From: Corythucha ciliata
Lineage: Eukaryota > Arthropoda > Insecta > Hemiptera > Tingidae
Reading direction: 5' to 3'
Assembly (NCBI GenBank): GCA_038030265.1
Contig: CM075939.1
Coordinates: 10,149,253 to 10,213,252 of the forward strand
DNA: 64,000 nucleotides
Of the stretch, positions 1 through 10,669 are shown in pieces. A model generated the notes under the pieces. That model did no database searches. It was not told the DNA's origin and worked only from the letters and a program-made list of their open reading frames with translations. The translations under genes and the position numbers were made by a program. Within the stretch, counting starts at the first letter, position 1; each line of letters opens with the position of its first letter.

Positions 1-430
1 GGTGGGGAGGAAAGTAGGGCTTGAAATGGTCAAAAAATCACCAAAAATCACCAGTTGATTCTAGAAGCATCATATTCGGTACGTATACTCCATGTTAGAC
101 TAGCCTTTGATTCCCATTTTAATTTTTTGAAAAAGTCAAGGTGGAGGGGGTGGTGCCCCCGGAGTGGAAGTAAGTGTGTGGTCTTGTTAGCACGATAACT
201 CTCGAAGAAATTAATTTAGCGGAACGCGCTGTGGCACAAAAATCAGTAGTCATAAGACCCCGGTTGGTATTCCATTTGGGCCCAATCGGTTGACTTGCAT
301 AGGGGGGGGGGGTAATATGGCTTGAACTGGTAAAAAAAATCACTACAAATCACCAGTTGGTTCCAGAAGCATTATATTCGGTACGATGATTTCATTTTGA
401 AGTTTTGAAGTAGCCTTTGATTCCCATCAA
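1..430. repeat. Tandem duplication, ~305-bp period, at window edge
   Basis: The first ~118 bases reappear at about 305-425 with moderate divergence. Shared landmarks are ATCACCAGTTG, AGAAGCAT, ATATTCGGTACG and AGCCTTTGATTCCCAT, each offset by 303-310 bases. A run of ten G lies at the start of the second unit. The array may continue to the left of the window. No coding content is seen. Confidence 0.7.
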
Positions 431-2190
431 GTTCAGCTTAAACAAACCCGTCATCAAACAGTACGAGGAAGGGTCAAACATTAACGAAACAAATCGTGGT
501 CTCAACATTATAACTTCTGGGACGGCTTAGGGTATCCGCATACGAAATGAAATGCACTCTTTCCGACCGCCAGCTGCCGGAGCGAAATTTTTTGTTAAAT
601 GAAAAGTGCAAAAAGGATCTAAAACAAGAAAATGACTGCTAAATGAAGTCTCCTCCCTTCCCTGTCGGCTAGCGCGCACCAGAAAAGTTTGAGAAACTGC
701 GGAATTCAGTAGAGCCGTTATAGTAACACAAAGAAAAGTTCGATTTCTCGTGTTTTGTTATAAAACAAGCACCGACGAAGGGGAGCTCTGGGGAAAAAAA
801 TTCTCGCCCACTCTGTACAGTCAGAAAAATCTCACTCACAAGCACAACACAAAGAGAGATTAATGACATCAAGGAGGATTGGGGGGGGGGGGGGGTAAAA
901 CAAGAGAATGGCGAATAAGTTTTTTTTTTGTTCAACTTTGTGTCGGCTTATGACTATGCGTGCAGAAACAGCCAAGCCTTTATATTTACTCAAAATCGTT
1001 TTAAACAAAGTTTGTACGGTTAGGAAAGAGGTGGGGGGGGGAAGGATTTAACAATTTCATTTAAATCCACGGAGACAACACATATAACGGTTCCCGTCAG
1101 AAAACTGACTAGTCTCGCCCGCAGTGAAGTCTCACGAAACGCTCTGTCTTGACCGTAGCGGCGTCTCGCATGACGCTGCAGACATCTATTTTTGCCATGA
1201 AACCCACTATTTTAATCTCTGACCATTTTAGACTGATACAATTTTCATTTCTCCAAAACAAAGCAGACGGAACGGCTAAGTCTTACATATAGGCGGACAA
1301 TTCTTATCCCTCCGTGGTCATTCCTTTTCACTTTAGCAGGATAGAGGAAACTGTAACGCCCAAGATAAATAAATCGTGCCCTCTTGCCACCCCTAACGAA
1401 CTTCAGAAAGATGACAAAAATAACTTTTGTACTTTTCTTAACATCTTGCTCGGAGATATTTTTAGTTTCTTCCCTCAATTCAACTACCCTGAAGAAGAAT
1501 TTAACGTTTGGCATATCGTGTCAGGATCATTTATCCTGTTGTAAAGTAAATAGGTAAGGAAAGGGGAGGAAATTGGCAACGGAGGAACGTTAGAAAAGGG
1601 TTAAAAGAAAGAACAAACGAAAGGAAAGTAAAAGAAAAACTTTGACTTTCCCCCTAAGCCCCGTCGTTGCTTCTAAATTTCACCCTCTTTTTTGTGTTTA
1701 CTGAGAGAGAATGATGCTTTTGGTAATGGCGAAATGATTCTATGATCGTTCGAGCTTGAAAACATCAGAAAATTCGGTCTCAGGAAGAAAAGGGTGAGGT
1801 TCTCCTATACAAGACGAGCCCAATCCTCGAAATCTTTCAGCCAAAAGAGAAGAAAACGCTTTAGGTGGCGGTAATTCTTCCAGATAAACTGGGAAATGCG
1901 CCGTAGCGCGAAGATCTGAGCAACTTCGGTGACCGTCGCTTCCATCGATGGAAACCTGGTGGAGTTCTCACAGGAATTGTGAGTTAAGAGATTAAAGTTT
2001 TAGGCCTAACTAAACATGAAATTGTAGGTTTTTTAGAGAATGAAAGAAAGAAACAGCAAAATTCGCTGGACAAGTACCAGCGAATATTCCAAAGGTCAGC
2101 ATCAAGGTAATTAGAATAATTAGAAATTTCATTGCTATTTGTCCTGCGAATAATGCATTTTTTTTTCTTTTGAAACGTTTGGAAAAAGCA
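431..2190. other. Intergenic stretch, no gene recognised
   Basis: Only short open frames in low-complexity sequence are present, none with recognisable domain structure. It contains a 15-G run near 879-893. Bases 548-600 match the interior of the foldback element at 19973-20160. Confidence 0.5.
548..600. repeat. Fragment of the small element found inside the 19.3-kb foldback element
   Basis: AATGCACTCT, CCGAC and GGAGCGA appear in the same order and spacing as at 20115-20160 and, in reverse complement, at 19974-20015. This shows a dispersed repeat. Only one end is present here, so this is a fragment. Confidence 0.55.
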
Positions 2191-2229
2191 CCAATATATT
2201 CGTGGCTGAAATAGCAAAAAAACGCTGAC

Positions 2230-3110
2230 TAAAAAAAAAACTCTTATTAGTGGCTAAAATGGAGAGAAAAACGAATATGCGACGATAGTTGAGATAAGAC
2301 ACTAATTTTCAGCCATGAAAATGCTGAAATGCTGCAGTCCACCACTCAGCATACTCAACTTTCATGTATAAAAACGCCTATTTGTGGTTTCTCGAGGCAA
2401 CAACGGGGCTAAAATTGAGAAAAGCGCTAATTTTACGTGGACATAATAGTGAACAAATCACTAATTCACTGCTAAATTTGAGAAAACGCATAATTCTCGG
2501 CTGAAACTGAGAAAATTTGCTAATTTCCGCCAAAAATTGAAGTAAAAATATAGACATATGGCACCCCCACCCCAGGCGAGTATTTCAGCCCCCCCCCCCA
2601 CGCATTAATCCCTCTCATTATTAATGTTTCTTGATTTTAGCCACGAAGTAGCGTTTTCCCTCATTTTAACCGCTGATTACCGGGTTTTCTACATTTCACC
2701 TGTAAATTTCTACAGATTCCTAATTGTTCGCCGCAATCAGCGCTCTTTTCTCCATTTTAGCCGCGAATTGGCGTTTCCGTAATTTTAGCCGCGAATCACT
2801 ACTTCTTATCAACTCAACACCCGCGATTTTAGCTACAAATTCCTCAATTTAAGCTGCGAAGTACGTTTTACCTCGTGACGTACACTGGCTATTTTCCCCA
2901 ATTGTGACCGTGGTTTAGAGGTTTTTCTTAATTCTATCCGTTAATCACTAATTTTTAGCCATTTTTCAGCCCGAATTTTGGTTCAGGAAGCTACATCTAG
3001 AAACTACAAATTAGTACTTTTTAACTATTTTGGCCACAAATATGGCACTTTTTAACATTTTAGCCACGTTCCTGCCCTAAGAACAGCACAATAGGACGCT
3101 TTCTCAGTTC
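2230..3110. repeat. Degenerate 30-bp minisatellite, inverted halves
   Basis: The core TTAGCCGCGAATTAGCG is repeated in degenerate form about every 30 bases, separated by T-rich TTTCTCAATT-type spacers. From ~2230 to ~2540 the units read on the minus strand (GCTAA, AAATTGAGAAAA), and from ~2620 onwards they read on the plus strand. A C-rich segment at 2560-2600 separates the two halves. No protein is encoded. Confidence 0.65.
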
Positions 3111-3289
3111 TAGCCGCCTAAGGACCTCTAGACAAAAAGGATCCGCGTATTTTCTTCATGTTTTCTGCGAAATTGCCCCCAGAAGGCCTCAAAATAATGC
3201 CAACGCTTCTTTTTAACTAATTTATTTCTATGTTCATCGTTATGAAATATTCATACCAAACGCGCTACTTAGGGCAATTTTTTCGCCCG

Positions 3290-3381
3290 CCTTTTCCTCC
3301 ACATTTTGCTAGACGCGCCCCTAGGACCCGGCGCCCCCGGGCGGTCGCTCGGCTCGCCCCCCCCCCTTAAAACCGGCACTG
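3290..3381. repeat. GC-rich transposon-like terminus ending in CGGCACTG
   Basis: A very GC-rich block with a C run ends in CCGGCACTG at 3381. A second block at 5368-5408 ends in ACGGCACTG in the same orientation. Ends of the form CAGTGCCG are common in hAT-type elements. No partner left end was found, so assignment to an element is inference. Confidence 0.3.
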
Positions 3382-3518
3382 ATAGCGCCAATTAACGGGA
3401 AATAAGAGAAAAAGCGCTAGAACTGAGGAAAGGCAAAATGAAGAAAATGGAATTTAAAGAATAAAACTGATCAATTTGGGAAAATTCGCTAATTTAGAGC
3501 TACCGGATGACCGGGAAC

Positions 3519-4604
3519 CATGGGCGTAGCCTTACCAAAGGGGGACAGGGGTAGGCATTTGTCCTCGCCGTGACCCGAAATCACAGCCGTAAGAGAGGGA
3601 GCTGCCCACCACTAGACAATACTATCAAAAATTACAAATCTTACAGGGTCACCACCGATCAGGGTTCCCTAAACATTTTCCGGAAGATTTGTCTTTCAAA
3701 TATTTTGCGTGTCTCACCAAGAAACCAATTTCTCTGATTTTGCTCTCTAAAAAAAACCCGATTTCTCCTATTTGTGTAGTTGATAAACTAATTTCACAAG
3801 GTGGTGTGATAAAAAGACCAATTTTTGCAGGTCTTGTTCACTAACACACACCCACACACAAATTCGCCCACATAAAAACCATTTCGAGGATTTTTCTAGC
3901 TAAAAACCTATATTCTGGGTTCTGGATCTAGGAAACCCCAATTTTGCGGCTGTTTCCCAATTTTGTGGGATTTGGGTGAGCTGAAAACCCAATATAGTGG
4001 GATTGTCTCATTGAAATGATCCATTTCACAGACAGAAATATAACTATTTTTTAAAATTCAAAAGCCTGTAAAAAGCCAAAGCCCCGTAAAAATCTCAATT
4101 TCTTGCGAGCCCCTTGAGTACCAGACAACAGGCGACCTTCTCAGAAAAGCTGCCCTTTCCTATAAGGTCAAGAAGTGGTCTACGAGGTTGTTGAAGACTA
4201 TAAACTTGGCGTTTTACAGGCTTGCAAGTTCCTGACAACGAGCCATTCGTCTCTTCGACAGAATAATCCAGAGCAGGGGACTAAATCACCGCAGTTTCCT
4301 TCCCAGGAGACGAAAATTTCAAGTTCAGTTCCGAAAATATCACTTTTTGGGGGGGGGGAAATTGTTAGTTATTGGACGGAAAAGAAAATGCAACAACGAC
4401 TGATTTATTATCTGCGCTAAATCAGTTTCTGGGGTTGAATTAACGATTTCCCACGACGACGAACGACGATTAACGAGTTCTGAGTTGATGAACTACCGAG
4501 TTGTCATTCTGGGGATTCATCCCCGAGTGCATGACTTGGGATGCATCTGACTTGTGCTCACGGGAAGCCGCATACCTCTAGATCAAAGGCTGGCTACGCC
4601 CTTG
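3519..4604. mobile_element. Non-autonomous hAT-like element inserted in the 30-bp array
   Basis: The left end CATGGGCGTAGCC and the right end GGCTACGCCCTTG are inverted repeats. They are flanked by CCGGGAAC (3511-3518) and CCGTGAAC (4605-4612), an 8-bp target duplication with one mismatch. Such ends and an 8-bp duplication are typical of the hAT superfamily. The 1086-bp body has no transposase frame, so it would need a helper. The target site lies within the 30-bp repeat, which runs minus on the left and plus on the right. Confidence 0.72.
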
Positions 4605-4612
4605 CCGTGAAC

Positions 4613-5640
4613 TAGCGATTTGTCCGCGTTTATTATCGAAGAATTGAACATTTTTTTTCAATTTTGTTCGCGAATTGGCATTTTCTGAATTATCCGTGAT
4701 TTGGAGCTTTTTCTCAATTAGCGCTTTTCACACATTTTAGTCGACAATATGGGGTTTTCTTGATTTTAAGCCCGAATTAGCAATTTCTTTCACTTTAGAC
4801 GTGAATTATCATTTTATCTCAGTCACTGAAAACCGTGAATTTTCTCAACATTGGCAGTGAACGGGCGCTTTCTCTTCACTTTAGCCGTGAATTCGCAATT
4901 TGTCTCGTTTTTAGCCGTGAACAACAGTGAATTTCCGGAATTTTCCATTTTAGCTGATTGAGAGCTAGTTCATAATGAGTGCAAGTTGGTGTTCTTCTTT
5001 ATTTTATCCTTTATTTATTTAAGCGCTAATTCGTATCGCTCAATTTTAGTCCCGAATCAGCGTTTTTTCATCAATTTTTAGCTGTGGAAGGGCCCATCAT
5101 ATTCTCAATTAGTCAATTTGAGCTTTAGCCACCAGTTGGCGCTTTTTCTCTTTAACGGAGAATCATGGTTCATCATGGCCGCGAATCAGGTATTAGCCAT
5201 CCTCGCACATTTCATCTTTGCGCTACTGGCTCCCAATCAAAAACTAAAACCGTAAAAAAAATGAGCTCATAAAAAAAATATCCAAGGTTCGATCGATCAA
5301 CGTCGGTCGCCTATCAATAGAAAATTAATAACTTTCTTTGCGCATTAGCAAAAAATTTCTGAAGAATCCGGGGGCCCGACGGGGGGCCCCGGCCTAAAGA
5401 CGGCACTGGAATGCTGTAATTCGCGACTAAAATTAAGAAATAATCCGCCGCTAAAATTTGGGAAATTATTCTCAGCTAAAATGAGAAATGGCGCTAATTC
5501 ACTGAAAAAATAGAGAAAAGCGCTCATCCACCGGATACATTTGATCATCCGCTCGTTCAAAACTAAAACTGAGACAAACCCATGATTCCCGCCTATGAGC
5601 TTATTCGCCGCTAAAATGCGTTAATAGTATATGTTCGACT
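4613..5640. repeat. 30-bp minisatellite, plus-strand then minus-strand units
   Basis: Units of the TTAGCCGCGAATTAGCG type run on the plus strand from 4613 to about 5250. After a spacer and the GC-rich terminus at 5368-5408 the units run on the minus strand (GCTAAAATTGAGAAA type) to about 5640. The repeat is degenerate and non-coding. Confidence 0.6.
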
Positions 5641-5649
5641 CCTCTTCGT

Positions 5650-8600
5650 CTTTGATTCAGTCATTATATTCTATACAGGCAGCGATAGCGCGTTGAATGA
5701 CCGGAGCTATCATCCATTAGCTTATGTGTTTCTGTGATCACTCTCTTTCAACATTTCAACGTATACAGAGTAATTTAAAAATCTCGTCTATTAATTAAAA
5801 AATGTACCATCGTGAGAGGAATATTTGACTCCATAATAATAAGCCCTAGGCCCTTTCCTATAAGTTGGAAAAAAAGCAATGTAAAAATTTGAAATTAGTT
5901 ATAGCTTACATCACAGGGATAAATTAAATTCACTTCATGATTAAACCGATAGCTTCAACTCTTCACCCTTTAGCTACTTCATACCCCGTCCCTCTCCTTT
6001 CATTCATTAAATCATTACAAATTCAGCAACTGAAGGATTAACACAAGGGAAATAATCCGAAGGGGAGTATAAGTGGTGACTAGGTTATAACGACCGTGTA
6101 AATAAACCACACTTCTCTATTTACCTTGGCAACATTTTAATTATAAGTTCTCCCGCGAGACGTTTGTGGTGAATAAATGGCTTTCAATCTACAAGACTAA
6201 GAACAAGGGGAGGGGGAGTACAGGCATGAATTCAAAGGGTGTAATATTTGAATAAAGAAGTGACAGAGGAGAGAGGACTTCAACGTCACCTAACTTGTGA
6301 TCCAGTCGTATAGAGAAGGGGGAGAGGTGTTTAGAATCAAAAGTTTCACGTGTATGCGAGTTTCACGGCTGAGTAGACAGCGAAATCGTTAAATAATACG
6401 CCCCCCCCCCCTAAACACACACGTACATTTTTCTAAGCAGAAATTGAATTTCCTGTAACAGAGGGTAAACGCTTCGCGTTCCCATTATCAATTCATTCCT
6501 TGTTTGTCTTATAATTCATAACTGTCAATCCAACCAACAACCCAAGACAACAACACAAATTACGGTAAATGTCCCACAACTCCCCACCGTTTCGAAGCAA
6601 TAACAAACGATTCAGTTCCAAAGCGTGCGGTGGATGATGGTTTTAGCGTGGGTGACACGGTGGTGGGTTGTGATGCGTGGAGGGGGGTGGGGAGGGGTAG
6701 ACTCTGGTTTGTTGTATTTACCCAATCCAGCCTACGGATCTAGCACGTTTAACCGATAATTCAACCGCAAAATTTCCACGATGTCAGCTGTGGGGATGTT
6801 TAATTTAAAACTAGGTGTTTCCGCGTGTGTCAAGCCATATAACGGTCCCCGGCTCGGGTCGGAGCGTTTGAGGAAGACGGGGATGGTGGGGGCTGGTTTA
6901 TACTCGTGATTAGAGAGAGAATGAGAACTAATTGCAGTCTTTTCAAAAATAAGTATAACAAGTGGGGAAAAAGTGGTGGGGCTCACTAATGAATGCTCGC
7001 AAGAAGTTTCCAGTTCTCTATTTAGCCTGATGAATTCTATTAAGGTCAATGCGTCTTAGGTTTTAAAAGATAATTTTGGACAGACCCTTTTTCCCTCACA
7101 ATACAGGAAGAGAAGGTCCCCCCCCCCTTCACATTATGTCTTTCAACATTAAAACCTTCTCCTTTCTCTCCTGACGGCAATATTATGAGGCTGGTTGATC
7201 AACAAAAGGTAGAGATGGGAAAATACAAAGCAACGGGCTTTAGGCACTTCAAAGGAGCTCCCTTTTTATTTTAATGAGTTTGAACGAGAGAGGGTGGCTC
7301 AAGTAACGCTCACATATTTCGCCTCTTTAATTTTCCCAAGGTGTTATAAGTTGAGAAGCGTGAAAAGTTGCTTTTCAGTATACTCAAACGAATGATTTTG
7401 TCTCTTTGAGAACGAATGGAATAATGGAAAGTCTCAACTGCTACCACCTTCCAATTTCGAAGAAATAAGTAAAGGGCCGCGGTCTGGGCTAATCGACGAC
7501 CATGGAATTCGCTGACTATGGCGAGATTCCATTTAAATCTCTCTGATCCTACGCGGTTCATAAAACCGTTCGTACCCCTTATTATGATTCTGAGGCGCGC
7601 CTTGAGCCCTCTCACTCCAACCCATCACTATTTATCTTCACTTTAAAAGATATATGGGATTCCACAAATTCTGAAATATATGAAGAATAGTATAAGTCGA
7701 GCGGTGGAACGGCTAGAAAAATGAAGAGATAAAGGACGCGAAACTTTTACTTGGTTTCCCATGGCCCAGCCCATTTTGAGCCTCTCATTTTGTTCTTGTT
7801 AATAGTTTTTGACGAGAACTTTTACATTTGACCCTTCTCACTCCATGAAATGGGAGGAGGGGTGGGGGTTGGCATTCACCCTCACGACTATCACTTCAAA
7901 ACCCCGCACCCCTAGTCTATGAATCAAGCACAATAAAACCCTTCGTCTCTCTCAAACTGTCTTGTGGCGAGGTCGAATGCGTGGGCTTTCGGGGGCCTAT
8001 ATGGACGTTGACAGTTATTAGTTTGTTCTATAGGAAAAAGAGGTTGTTATAAAGAGCGGCCAGCGGAGGGGGGCGTTGTTTTTTTAGTGGAACAAGTACC
8101 CCGTGGCAGGTTTTTAGCAAGGAAAGGAGGGAGGGAAGAAGGAAATTCATTCTGATTTAAAACTCGAGGAAAATTCCCCTCGCCCCATCATCTCACTCGC
8201 GAAACCCCTTGCTGTGCCCGGTAAATTGAACAATTGGTGGCGCAGCCCAGAAGTACAGAGGGGGGTAGCTAGCTGCGCCTCACATTGGTTTTATACGGAT
8301 TTTTCGACAAGAGCTACACGGTAAATGGGAAATTGAAGCCGCGAATGGGTGCGATTTTCAATTATAAACAGAAGATGTATAATGGTAGGTACGGTCGAAA
8401 ACTTTCCCATATTGTTTTTCTATATGTATGCGTTGCGGTTTGTTGCCAATTAATTTATTTTCCACGTTGATAAAATGGCTCTGTGAAGGGGAAGGGAAGA
8501 ATGAATGAGAATGGGGTGGATGATAAGGCAAGAGTAATGACGATATCCTGTCCAGTCGAGCTCCAAAACCACTATTAATTAGATGAACGTAATTCCCTCT

Positions 8601-9880
8601 TGAATCAGATACCTAATTAATAGCCCCTTTCCCATCAGTCCACGGTTGCAGGGATACGTCGAACCCAAATCTACAAAATATTGTGATTTCATATTTCAAC
8701 AAACCATGGACCACTATCGCATCATTGAATTTTTACTGACATAAGCCAGGTATTTCTGCTATCAATTTATTATTTTTTCAATTAAGTTATTGAAGGATAC
8801 AAAAAATTATAAATAGTTGATTAATGGTACAAGGTAAGAGAAAGAAGTATAATTGAACTTTGTCCGTTGCTGGGACACTGCCGGAAAAGTATGAGATAAA
8901 AGGAGCAATAAACTGTAAATAATGAATTGTACAGCTCTCAGCTTATAAGAGCGATTCGAAACGGGTGGAAAAGGTCCCACCACCTGAGGGGGGAAAAGGC
9001 AACTTTGCGAGCAAAAGTCATCTCAAAAGGAGGCCACAGGACAATAAATAAAACTGTACAAAAAGGTTTTATATTAAACGTTTCGCACATCGACCCCCCC
9101 CCCTCCATCATCTACAAACAAAAATCTTTCCCACAAACCCTTGATTCGACGACCACAAGTGTCGCGCAGAGAGAGAAAAGTTGGGAGACTCCCAGTGATG
9201 GTGGGAAGGGAAGGGGGGGCCTTCAGGGAGTAGCGAAGAGAATTTTCACTTCTTTGTCTCCCACGAGTAAAAGCCCTTTTCATCGCTACCAGTCCCTTTT
9301 TCTCTTCTTTCCTTTTGTAACTGTTTGCCCTTTTGGACAACTTTCTCTTCCCTCTCACTCATTCTTTCTCTCTCCCTCTCTTAACACAAGATGCACGACC
9401 CCCCGCAACCAGTGCCATTCAGAGATATGAAACAGAAGAACTTAGAAACCTCTCCAGGCTAGTGTGGCCCCCTCCGTTCATTCACCGAGGGGGTCTTTAA
9501 CCACCTTTTGTTCCAATCGTACATTACCTCCGAGAAGTTTATTTCATGATAAATACTCGACTTTTCTTTTCTATTGTGCCCCCTTTACCGATCTCTGTTT
9601 TCCATCGTTTAAGAGTTTTGACGCATGTTGAATGAATAAAAAAGCAACGTGGGGACAATCGACACCCCACTGTGGGGGCCGTGACAATAATATGCGAAGA
9701 CCACGTATCAACACCAGCGCCGCGCCGCGCCGTGTGGAGAGAATATTCGGGCCCGGGGATAGAACTCGAACTGGACTTTTCACGAAATCCCCTCCACCCC
9801 CCAAACCGTTTAAGCATCTCGCTATAATGCCTATAGATAATGCCTATAAATCCGCAAACTCCAGAAAACCTCCAAACCCT
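5650..9880. other. Intergenic stretch without recognisable genes
   Basis: Open frames of 60-167 codons exist (for example 8927-9430 plus, 7310-7615 minus), but their translations are low-complexity and show no domain, splice or codon pattern suggesting a gene. Homopolymer C and G runs occur at ~6401, 7118 and 9096. No repeat family of the window was recognised. Confidence 0.45.
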
Positions 9881-10660
9881 ATATCAAAGCTCTAAACCAT
9901 AGCTAAGCTCCAAACCACCGGAAAGCTCCAAATCACAGCAAACCTCCAAACCTCAGCAAAGCACCGAACCACAGCAAAGCTCCAAACAACAACAAAGCCC
10001 CAACCATTCAGTAAAGATCCAACTATAGCAAAGCTCCTACCACAGCTTAGGTACAGCCAGAGAAAAGCTCCAACCACAGAAAGCTCTAACCACAGTGAAG
10101 CCCCAACCTCGGCAAAGCACCAACCCTCAGCAAAGTTCCAAACAACAGCAAAGCTCCTAACCACAGCAAAGCTCTAAACCACAGCTAAGCTCGAAACCAC
10201 CGTAAAGCTCAAAACCACAACGAAGCTCCAAACCACAGCAAAACTCCAAAGCACAACAAAGTTTCAAACATGCAGTAAAGATCTAAACCACAGCTAAGCT
10301 CCAAACCACAGCAAAGCTCCAAACCACAAAAAAGTTCCAAACATGTAGTAAAGATCTAAACCACACGAAAGCTCTGACCCCAGCAAAGGTACTGCTAGAG
10401 CAAAGCTCCAACCACACTAAGCTCTAACCACAGTGAAGCCACAACCCCGGCAAAACACCAACCCACAGCAAAGTACCAAACCACAGCAAAGATCCTAACC
10501 ACAGCAAAGCTCTGAACTGCTGCATAGCTCCAACCACACTCTATGATTACTTCATGATTACTTAATACCACGGCAAAGCTCTAATCATGAAGTAAAGATC
10601 CAACCACAGCAAAGCTCTGACCACAGCAAAGATACAGCAAGAGCAAAGCTCCAACCACAA
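9880..10660. repeat. 18-bp minisatellite (CAAAGCTCCAAACCACAG type)
   Basis: The unit CAAAGCTCCAAACCACAG and 17-bp or substituted variants are repeated over about 780 bp. Because 18 is a multiple of three, the minus strand holds a 90-codon open frame (9892-10164) translating as variations of WSFAVV. That frame breaks where 17-bp units occur, so it is probably not a gene. A related array is at 52373-52845. Confidence 0.8.
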
Positions 10661-10669
10661 AAAGCTCCA

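Noticed and set aside
8927..9430. 167-codon plus-strand open frame
   Set aside because: Low-complexity, Ser/Pro/Phe-rich translation from pyrimidine tracts; no domain, no splice context.
9740..9830. tRNA-like or SINE-like words (AGTTCGAGTTC on the minus strand)
   Set aside because: The B-box-like word is present but the A-box is poor and no cloverleaf can be drawn.
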